64,000 nt of DNA, taken from the NCBI GenBank assembly GCA_002104985.1, contig MCGO01000007.1, positions 124,001 to 188,000 on the forward strand, given 5' to 3'. Below are positions 55,640 to 64,000 of this stretch, in pieces. Every line of letters begins with the position of its first letter. Position 1 is the first letter of the stretch. The DNA comes from Rhizoclosmatium globosum (Eukaryota > Chytridiomycota > Chytridiomycetes > Chytridiales > Chytriomycetaceae). Position numbers and translations under genes: made by a program. The notes below the pieces were generated by a model. The model saw only the letters and a program-made list of their open reading frames with translations. It searched no databases and was not told where the DNA came from.

Positions 55640-56009
55640 CTTGTAATAGAAATATTGAAAGACTTCACAAAATTCGATGATGAATGCCTGTATACGTCAA
55701 AATCAAAAGTATTACATTCTCAAGATCGAACTTTATGCACTCAAGTAATCAGGAAAAGCAGCACTCTAGATTTCAAAGAAATACGTATTCGGCTCTGCTC
55801 CCAAAGCCACGAGTGATGAAGACTTTTCTACTGGAGATATGGATGACCAGCTTGGTTTTACCGCTTTTAGAAGTATCGTTCGTTTGCAGTTAAAAGTGAT
55901 CAATGAGAATTTCGAATTTCTCATGGACCAACTCGTGACTGGGGGCTTTGATGAAGAACTTGGAATGTCGCCTTCCTTGTGGGACAAGCTGTTGCTTGCA
56001 CAAGAGTAA
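55640..56009 (+). pseudogene. Truncated SDEDF-family tandem copy
   Basis: Reads SDEDFSTGDMDDQLGFTAFR, RLQLKVINENFEFLMDQLVT and FDEELGMSPSLWDKLLLAQE, then TAA at 56007. It is clearly a copy of the last exon of the 54782 gene with a deletion after SDEDF. No 5' exons are evident, so it is probably non-functional, though a spliced mini-gene is possible. Confidence 0.65.
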
Positions 56010-56337
56010 GATCAATAAAGGGGGTTCTCAAAAACCAATATTGCTCAGCACATACTTCACTTAAATGTTTGGTTCACATTCTAGCGTCGATTGGGTAATG
56101 CAGGAGAAATCTTATAACCTTCAATGAAGAGCCCGTACCTTAATTCAAGGATACACGACATTCTTTCGTTATGATCGAAACACAGACTTCCACTTAAACA
56201 AAACGCTTTTGTTGAATAAGAATACAGTACAAGGCATTAAGATAACTCAAGAAGCTTCTGTTGGAAACAGAGAGGAATAAGCCGTGAACTGAAACACAAA
56301 TTACAACGCCAATCGTAACCGATGGCATTTCCCTGAA

Positions 56338-56410
56338 GTTATGAGCGATGAGGACTTAAATCCGTGTTTCAACCAGTGACATGGATGATGGGTTGCGCTG
56401 AAACTGGCAA
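56338..56410 (+). pseudogene. SDEDL remnant, third tandem copy
   Basis: Short relic: ATGAGCGATGAGGACTTAAA (MSDEDL) and then GTGACATGGATGATGGG, corresponding to GGAGATATGGATGACCAG of the previous copy. It is interrupted by stops. Confidence 0.5.
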
Positions 56411-57048
56411 ATTTCAAATTCTCTCGTATAGGGTAGGTCTTAATCAAGAATTTTCGGGTTTCTCAAAACAGTAGCCTTGCTCAAACGCTCCTCTTTACTC
56501 ACTTATTTTTATTAAAAATAGGCCAATAGAAAGGAAAAAGAATCAGTAAGTAATATGAGAAGTCAAAATACGCCACAATAATCGAAATTAGGTCCTATAT
56601 TGCGCTGCAGAGCCGAAGCATGAGAATAAACGCGCCACAAAACGGCCAATGTTTTGGATCTTTCTGCGAAATGGTGTAACAAGGGAAGTTTTGGTGTTGT
56701 TTGTTCTGTGAGAACTGTTGTCGCCAGTGTGCTCTGCCACAGCTTGAGTACTCTCAATGGATTTGATTGTTGAGTTTTTCAGATGTAGCGTACTAATGTC
56801 TAATATTTGTCTTGGTGTGGTCATGAAAGATACTGGAAATTCATCAGCCTTGACACGTAAATCCTGTGAACCGGATTAGAACATCATCGCAAGAACTTAT
56901 CAACTTACCTCAGCGCTGTCCGTTTGAACCATTTTTAAAGTCGACTTTACATCGTCCAACGTGGTATTATTGCTCGAAATGTCAGGATCAGGTAGGAGTA
57001 ATGTTGACTTCACCTGAGAAGAGTAACTGTAAGTCGAATAAAAAAAAG
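56411..57048. other. Unassigned
   Basis: Minus frames at 56563-56824 and a plus frame at 56866-57126 overlap and have no support. Part of this could be 3' sequence of the 57 kb gene. Confidence 0.3.
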
Positions 57049-57926
57049 TCACACTACTTGATGATTACTGCTTTCCTTGACGTCCCACAACCCCGTAACA
57101 CAATCAAACTCCTTCAATTTGTATAATCCCACCCACATTACCGGGAGAAACTTCCTCAAGGTCAAAAACTTGACGAATTGAATTATTTTTGGGTCTATCG
57201 CGTCTTTGTTTGTTAGGTAACCGTCCAGAACATGCATCAATGTCAACGAGACCGAAGTCTTGTGACAACCAGCGAAAGCAGTATCCCAGTGGTCATTCAA
57301 GTCAATACAAACAGATACTAATTTCTTGATCGATTGGCACGAAGAAAACCGACGCGCTGCACCAACGATTTGGTAGCACAGCAGCTCAGTGTGATAGTTG
57401 ATTGGGAGCTCAAGGAGTCGCAAAACAGTGGCAAACTGAGGACTACTATCTATCTTGTTCAGAATAAGAACGATTTTGCTGGAAATTTGTTTCGTCTCTG
57501 AATGTGGCGTCGGTACTTGATAGTTAGTTGTGATTGCTGCGACTAAGTTGTGGTGAACACATCTTTTCGAGTCGAGAAAATATTGTTTTTGGTAAAGTTG
57601 TACATAGTTTCCATGTTTGCGGGACTTGTTGGTCTGTACAAAAACCAAGTTAGCACGCAAGAAACAGTGGCAAAGTCTCTTTCTCTTACGTCGGTCCATT
57701 CTTGGTTGGTTTTCAATTCAGTAATCAATGAAGCACGGGAGTAGGTGTCTTTCATCAAACGGCGACGTTCGCGTCGTTCAGTCTGGTAATCAAAGACGTG
57801 TTTTTTGGTGGTTTGAGCACACGCGTGTCTGAGTTTATCGTTGTCGTCATTGATACCAGCAGTACCGTCAATTTCGGTCCGTACAGTGTTACATGAAAGC
57901 GAGAGGGAAGTGCTGCAGTGATCCAT
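57049..57926 (-). CDS. Helical repeat-like protein, family copy 4 (intact)
   Basis: Start MDHCSTSLSLSCNTVRTEID. Exon 1 runs to ELKTNQEWTD. A 57-nt intron (GTAAGAG...TTTGTACAG) joins it to TNKSRKHGNYVQLYQKQYFL. Then follow AAITTNYQVPTPHSETKQIS, NKIDSSPQFATVLRLLELPI, KKLVSVCIDLNDHWDTAFAG and FLTLRKFLPVMWVGLYKLKE, ending NHQVV-stop. About 270 residues, mostly helical. It is the only member of the family in this window with a clean start and full body; the others are at 38986-39800, 39820-39960 and 40040-40205. No known domain recognised. Confidence 0.6.
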
Positions 57927-60341
57927 TATGAAGGTAAATCTTGGTCAACAATAAATTGTTGCAGTATTCGCTCCTCACCAACAAAAGAAGCATCAACTCA
58001 GAGAGTTAGGCTTTATTGTGCAATACGTTATCCAGGGAGGATCAGAATCTCTACGCACATATATTCGCGTTTGACATTGACACAGCCCGCTTCAAAAGTC
58101 ATATATAGAGAATAAATTACAAGATCGATTCTATACTTTTTTAGGTTAGTGTTGGCGAAATATTCAAGTCAATTCCACTCAACAAACCGACTATTCCTTG
58201 TAGGAATGTGAAGAATTCTTCAAGTGGTCAGCCAATCTGTGCTGAGAAGATGCATCGCCGAGTACCAATTCAATTTCGATCAATAAACTGCTGCCACGAT
58301 TTGAATATTGGCAGTTTAACCGCCATCAGAATCTGACGGAACAATAGAATCGAATACAGTGAATGTATTTCGCAGTATATTTTGGGCGCGATGGAAACGG
58401 ATCGTTGATGTTTTTGGTGGAACGGGATTAGCTAATATGGTCAGCCCTGAGAAATTTCCATGTTGTTAGTAATGGGAGGGATATTCAAATTTAATTTACA
58501 ACTCTGAAAAGTATTACCGCAACATCGATTCAAATCAGTCCCAATAGCATCGTGTATATATATCGGCTCAGGATACAGCTAGGATGTTCTTGAAGCTGTG
58601 TGTTGGATTTTTTAGAACCCTATAAAAGGAAGGAGAAAAAAATTGAAAAAACCTGAAGAAAAACTCACAGTCGTTTACTTTCCAGATGCACAGCTTCCAT
58701 TCAAACTAATTTTGTTTGTTGTTCTAACTTCTTGGGTTGTCTTTCAAATCATCTCCATTTCAAATTTTCATCCAATCCACAGCTCCCATCCCGCCAGTCC
58801 TTCGTAGAGATATGCTGCAAGGACCAAAGTAATTCATGGACGATGTCGAAACAGATGCTCCTGACTTGCTTCATACGCTCGATAGGTTTTTGGTTTCCTC
58901 GCTAACTCGCTTCGATCAGTACTGAATGGTCTGGCAGCTCCAAATGCAGCGATGGCAGTTGCTACCAAACTGTGCCTCAACAAAACGCTTTTGTGACGTT
59001 GTTTGGAGCCACAGGCGACGTCTCTGATGATATCACAGACAGCTCTGTCTCGTTAGTAACGCCTGAAGAGCAAATTGATACTGCTCTCGAGAGCATACCG
59101 TCCGAAGTTAATGGAACATTTTGCACCTTTAGTCTTCTCCCACAACCCCTTACTTTCCTATGTGTACGACGTTCTCACTGAAAGAAAGGAGTTACTTGAT
59201 CAAACTGAAATGAATCTTACCTCGCTTTGATACCTCAAGACTTAATTGAGGCTCAAGTTAAAGACCATATCGTCTCAAAACTCTAGTTGCGACTTCAAAA
59301 TTATGGCAAGGCCACGATTCAGCACCAACACCAAAACTGTCAGCCAAGTCATTCCCGAATACAACGCATAACTGTACTCCCAAAAAATACTGTTCACGGA
59401 AGCTCCCATTCAAAACGCTGGAGACATATTTCGGAAGCCTGATGACTGCCTGGCCAGCGGAGCGCGAACCGCCTCTGTTAGTCGGTGAAGGGATGTTGTA
59501 TTTGGAGATGATTGGGAGCGAGAAGAAGCCGCGACGCGAATGTTTGATTCAGCAGACAAGTCGCGCGTCGTTTAAACAGCAGCTTTGTATGGCATTGCTC
59601 GTGACTTTCACGGAATGCTGTAGCAGGGGTTGAATGAGCAAGTGGTTGTGATATCCGCTGAAGTCAGTGTCACCGCTGTACATCAGCGATAGATACTATT
59701 TGATTGATATTCATTGAGATTGAGCGTTGATGGACAGATCAGAACCTTGTTGAGTGAGTGGCGGAGAGTGGTCAACATTGATTCTGCTTGAAGACAACGT
59801 TTACGGTGCATCTATCTGTCGAGGGAGAATATATAAAGTGCATTCTGATGCGAGTGACGCGCTGCTGCGCGAATTGGGTGTAAATGGACAAGTTTGTTTT
59901 GCCATCTTATAACCCACCTGTGCGTGCTCGCCACAGCTTTCCGAGACTGATCTTTATATAGATACTGACTGGAAACTGGATATGATGCCTGCTTGAGTAA
60001 AATGATGTTGCGAAGGCAATCGGTGGTTGTGTCCGAGTTTTCTTTCCTTCATTGAATTCGCATCGAAAGAAATAAACCAACGATTGAAATTTAGTAGCAT
60101 TGAATATGAATGAAGATTCTGTAATATTTGGTAAGTAATAAAGCCATCGCTGTATGTATTCTGTCGAGGTCCGATCAATTCCATCTTAAGCTGCAGCATG
60201 AAACCAATGCAGTTTCCAACACATTCTGAACAAAATGGCTTTCCTAAAATGGCTTTTATTAAACTTGAATACGTTTTTTGGTTGTTATACCTATCCGTTT
60301 CTTTCTTTTTTCCTTCCAACTTCCATACGTACATCCACAAT
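57927..60341. other. Unassigned accessory stretch
   Basis: 2.4 kb without a supported gene. Scraps of coding-like text appear at 58972-59181 (LVTPEEQIDTALESIPSEVN) and 59442-59633 (REPPLLVGEGMLYLEMIGSE), in different frames and without splice partners I can confirm. Possibly a decayed gene. Confidence 0.35.
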
Positions 60342-60892
60342 GAGAGTTGAGTCTCCACTCCCTCCGCCACGGACTACCAAAGCCCTCCACTAACAGACCC
60401 TTCTACCAACCAGCTCCTCACACACAACATGCTCATGTGCCACGTCAAAGGCTGCGCAACCGACAACTTCCCCCTCCGCATCGAAGACGCTGAACTGGAG
60501 CAAGTCGAAGTCGAGTTCAACGAAGACTTTATGCGCCGAATGATCAACAAGATTGAGTGGGGTGCTTTTGTGCAGACTGCGTTTGCTGTGAGTTCAAACT
60601 GGGTGGTTTTTCAAATGGGACTAAGTAGTGTTCCAGTTGGGCGTGGACCAGCTTCCAGCAACTGTGCCAGAGAATATCGATACAGAGTTTCTTCAGCGGA
60701 TTCACAGGGTTGCGATGGAGGTGAGGAACAACATTCCTGGAGTTTCTGCAACACACACACACTCACATCCTAAACCTTGATATCTGATAGACAAAACTGA
60801 AGGAGGGAAAGATGATTTGTAACGGATGCAAGCACGTTTACCCAGTCACTGATGGGATTCCAAACATGCTCTTGCAGGAGACTGAAGTTTAA
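60342..60892 (+). CDS. TRM112: TRM112, methyltransferase activator
   Basis: Small zinc protein that stabilises tRNA, rRNA and eRF1 methyltransferases. The body reads NMLMCHVKGCATDNFPLRIE, EFNEDFMRRMINKIEWGAFV, LGVDQLPATVPENIDTEFLQ and KLKEGKMICNGCKHVYPVTD, then GIPNMLLQETEV-stop. The zinc Cys residues are present in CHVKGC and CNGC. Introns: GTGAGTTC...GTTCCAG and GTGAGGAAC...TGATAG. The start is probably ATGAGA at 60342 spliced to CAG/CTCCTCACAC, giving the family opening MRLLTHN, but as written the ACAC run is two bases short of phase. The alternative is translation from the internal ATG at 60429. Confidence 0.9.
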
Positions 60893-61055
60893 GCGGCGAA
60901 TCAACTTGTTCTTACACGGATACGGTCCAAACGGATATATTCAAATAAATGCGCGTTGCATCAAAGTCTTCTCTTTGGCCTCTGAGCGATTACATCGAAA
61001 CGCCCGTTCAGTGTATTCCAAAAACTTCAACAAGCACACCTTCAAGAGCGAATGT

Positions 61056-62375
61056 TTATCTCTCCTCTGCACCAACATAAATAATTTTACCCCTCGCTCC
61101 TTCTCTCTCCAAAGAAACATCCCTTGGTACAGCAGATGTCGAATCAGCAAACCAGGAATCCATTCCATCAGGCGAGCAATCATCCAACGTCAATGGTCCA
61201 AACACGCCCTTTCGGAATATATTTATAAACGCTCGTGAGGCTTCCGCTTGTGAGTTGATTGCGGGGAATCGATATTCACTCTTTATCGGATCTTTTCTGA
61301 GATAGGACGACTCTTCGCGGCTACTATCGCGTTCAATACCTCATGAATATTTTCGGCACGGTCTGGTAGGTTGAAGATCTTTTTGTAACTGTATTGGATT
61401 CAGGTGGGAGTTTAGCTAAGCCGGATGGAAATATGGAGAAACATACGTTTCGATACAGACGGGACTTTGATTCAGTCGAAACAATAGATATTCGGCAATA
61501 GCGAGTTCATTCGAGAGGGCGTCTTTGGTTGATCCCACCAACGCGACTCTAAGTCCTTGGATAGGACTCTTCAACTGGGGATTGAGAACACCTTTCAAAA
61601 TTTAAGTCCTATTGAAGCAGTTAAGAAGGAGTTACCTGGAGTGTCTACAAGATAAATATTTGGATTCTCATGAATCTTGACCTTGGTTTGAATGGCCGAG
61701 TGACACCCGCAAACGGCCGGACATCAGAAGCCTTCCCTAAACAATCCATCAGTATTTATATTATATTATTCTCGACTCCAACCTTTGTTGACTCCAAGAT
61801 GTCTCAACGAATTGATGATACTACTCTTGCCAACATTAGGTAACCCAACCACGACAATTGACATATCAGACAGTTTTTGCGGATTCGCATTGATTTTGGT
61901 GACTAGCAGAGTCAATATCTTCTTCAAGGATGGATTAGTAGCTCCGTTCTTTGGTTTCGTGCTTGTGAACAAGAAGGGATCAGAGGTATGTTTAGCGAGT
62001 CCATCTGCAAGCATCTATCATCATATGCGACATCAGATTCCTTTCCGTGCTTCAAACCGAGATCCAACCTTATTCATGTTTGGATTTGCGAGATCAGTCT
62101 TGTTGAACAGAATGACTCTATCGCGCCTGCCCAGAATCTCATCGAACTGAGCATTAGCACTCGACAGCGGTATCCTAACACGTTGCCAATAAGCTACCAC
62201 TACTACTATACAAGTAACCTCAAAGCAACTCGTACCTTGCATCACGCACCTCCAGCACCAGGTCAATGTGATGAATCCCATCGCGCAAAAGCCGCAGTGC
62301 GTTTTGCTGGTGCCGCGGAAACCACGGAAGAATCGCTGAAACGGGCGGCGGAACAAACAACAACTTCGATGCCAT
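61056..62375 (-). CDS. MTG1: Mitochondrial ribosome-associated GTPase (MTG1)
   Basis: Circularly permuted GTPase (YlqF/RbgA family) for mitochondrial large-subunit assembly. Start MASKLLFVPPPVSAILPWFP, then LRDGIHHIDLVLEVRDAR and IPLSSANAQFDEILGR. G4 is ILFNKTDLAN. G1 is VVVGLPNVGKSSIINSLRHL, then DVRPFAGVT and G3 DTPG. Further on are VLNPQLKSPIQGLRVALVGS and YKKIFNLPDRAENIHEVLNA. One base appears to be missing near 61320. In the corrected frame the protein runs on through EYRFPAINSQAEASRAFINI to FRKGVFGPLTLDD, the expected C-terminal signature, ending GAEER-stop at 61056. It starts only 41 bp from the epsin gene, divergently. Confidence 0.9.
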
Positions 62376-62416
62376 TTTTGGAACTTGAAAAGAAAAACCG
62401 AGCAAGAGCCAACGAG
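62376..62416. promoter_or_regulatory. 41 bp between divergent start codons
   Basis: The MTG1 ATG (minus, 62373-62375) and the epsin ATG (plus, 62417-62419) are separated by 41 bp. Each gene's transcript must start inside or beyond the other's 5' end, or one start is wrong. Confidence 0.45.
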
Positions 62417-64000
62417 ATGAACGCTGCAAAAGGAGTCGTTCGCAGCGTGAAGAACTACACAAAAGGTTATTCGGACATCCAGATTAAAGTCAGGTGCGAG
62501 CGATTCGTGGTGGTTGAATTGGATTCAGAGGCTAATACCCCCTTGCTTCTCCTTGCTGCTTTGAACAGAGAGGCTACCTCGAATGACCCCGTACGTCTAT
62601 CCCACCCTTGCATTACTCGCTTTACTTATTCAAACAATCGTGTACATTGCACAGGCCCCTGCTTCCCAGTCGCAAATGGCCGCAATCGCCCGCGGCACTC
62701 ACAACCAGTAAATATTCGAACCTAACCGCCATCTCCGCGCATTGCTAAGAAACCTCTTACTCTATAGCCGCGACTTTATCGAAATCATGGAAATGATTGA
62801 CAAGCGATTGAATGATTCGGGAAAGAACTGGAGACATGTTTACAAAGTATGCATACATACCCCACTCACTTTATCCAACGGATCGGGACGTGATAGGGAT
62901 GAAACTCGAATCGCAATGTATCTGGAACAACGGAACCCACTCCGATTGATGGCTCGACGATGTTAACCCCTTCAATTTCACATCAGTCATTGGTCCTGCT
63001 CGACTTCCTGCTGGTTGCCGGTTCAGAAAACGTTATCAAATATGCCAAAGAAAACCTCTATGTATCAAGACCTGAAGGAGTTCATGTACATTGACGAGGA
63101 TGGAAGGGATCATGGAGCAAATGGTGAGATAAAGTGTTTGTTTCCGACTGCACGCCTCCGCTAATCTCCTGAACCAATAGTCCGACAATTGAGTAAAGAC
63201 ATCACTGCCCATTTATCTGACGACGCTCGATTGAGAGAGGAGCGCAATGGCCGTGCCCAGAACCACAGATTCTCTGGAAGTGATGATGATGATGGAGACA
63301 GGGACCGACGCCGCGGGAACGGAAACGGTTATGGAAACGAGGACGATGAACTCAGAAGAGCTTTGGAGGAGAGTAAGCGCACTGCCGAGGCGAGGAGCGC
63401 AGAAGAGCCGAGAAAAACAAGACGTGAGTGTGTGCCTTTGAAACGATCCAGGCCTTACAAATCATATTCGAAACAGTGACTCAGACCTCAAGAAAGCTCT
63501 CGAACTCAACGAAAGAGAAACGTAAGAACTTTTATTCATTTTATTTCATATCTAACCAACTTTTGTTAACAGCAAGAAAGAACCTGAAATCATCGACTTC
63601 TTCAGTCCTGTTCAGACCGCTCAACCAAACATGTTTGAAACAAACGCAAATCCATTCGGTGGGTTTGGACAAATGGATCCATACGCCCTCCAAATGCAGC
63701 AACAGCAACAAATGCAACAGCAGTTACTTTTGCAACAACAACAGCAACAGCAAGAACAGGCCAGACAGCTTGCGTTGCAGGAAGCTCAGAGACAGCAGCA
63801 ACTTCTCGCTCTCCAACAGCAACAACAACAGCAAGCCTTAATGTCTGGATTCGCGGCCTATGATGCTCAAGCTGCGACTAAAGCTGTGGCCGCCGATCCA
63901 CTGTTTGATGTTGCTCGTAACAGTTCTCAAATTGATCCATTCGCCAACCTTGCCGTTTCTCGCGGATCAGTGTACGTGATTGCGTTTATTTCTTGGAAGT
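62417..64000 (+). CDS. ENT1: Epsin, ENTH-domain endocytic adaptor (partial)
   Basis: Clathrin adaptor that binds PI(4,5)P2 at the plasma membrane. Small exons build the ENTH domain: MNAAKGVVRSVKNYTKGYSD, REATSNDP, QMAAIARGTHN, DFIEIMEMIDKRLNDSGKNW, RHVYKSLVLLDFLLVAGSEN, then KEFMYIDEDGRDHGANVRQL. Two UIM-like motifs follow (DDELRRALEESKRTAE and DSDLKKALELNERET), then an NPF motif in ANPFGGFG and long Gln-rich tracts. In the NLYVIKTLKEF segment (63055-63080) two single bases appear to be missing, so the written frame breaks there. The gene leaves the window after LAVSRGS; clathrin-box and further NPF motifs would be expected beyond. Confidence 0.92.

Noticed and set aside
1..64000. CRISPR arrays, rRNA, phage or biosynthetic cluster
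   Set aside because: None seen. The repeats present are not spaced like CRISPR, and the window is eukaryotic with spliceosomal introns.

Overview
The window is nuclear DNA from a fungus, most likely an early-diverging zoosporic (chytrid-like) lineage. The supporting signs are many short spliceosomal introns (mostly 45-70 nt, GTAAGT...AG), genes on both strands at moderate density, and a fungal set of recognisable genes: DNA polymerase delta (POL3), a cytochrome b5/acyl-CoA dehydrogenase fusion, a UGA4/HNM1-type permease, a fungal aldehyde dehydrogenase, a GBP2/HRB1-type hnRNP, an NRD1/MSA2-type four-RRM protein, cyclase-associated protein (CAP/SRV2), TRM112, MTG1 and an epsin. An EFCAB11-like EF-hand protein and a large protein with nucleoside-diphosphate-kinase-like segments would fit a flagellated ancestor. 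That lineage call is inference.

Layout. 0-8 kb is conserved: POL3, a proline-rich protein and the b5-ACAD. 8-24 kb is accessory and rearranged. It holds two CCCH zinc-finger paralogues about 9 kb apart, members of a small SDEEF/SDEDF acidic family, a dispersed 200-250 bp repeat, a truncated copy of the 3' end of the NDPK-like gene, and long decayed stretches. 22-26 kb is one large NDPK-like gene on the minus strand. 26-32 kb mixes lineage-specific genes with broken tandem copies and a ubiquitin-like protein. 32-37 kb has the permease and aldehyde dehydrogenase; the 5' end of the latter is tandemly duplicated. 37-46 kb alternates lineage-specific coiled-coil or helical families with an hnRNP gene. 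46-54 kb is conserved again (MYND-like protein, EFCAB11-like, NRD1-like, CAP). 54-58 kb has repeats and further family copies. 58-60 kb is unassigned, and 60-64 kb has TRM112, MTG1 and the start of an epsin gene that leaves the window.

Two patterns stand out. First, many conserved genes are interrupted by what look like single-base deletions, often in short homopolymers (hnRNP, NRD1-like, EFCAB11-like, ALDH, MTG1, epsin). The simplest reading is uncorrected assembly error. Programmed frameshifting or recent gene decay are alternatives. Second, unrelated-looking lineage-specific genes at 31.8, 37.9, 38.9 and 45.8 kb share an upstream GAAAATGACCCGAG-type element 70-105 bp before their start codons. 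Two of them also share a conserved C-terminal module. This is the best candidate here for an undescribed co-regulated gene family.

All calls come from reading the sequence by eye. Exon boundaries are inferred from splice-site phase and family similarity, and no database search was run.
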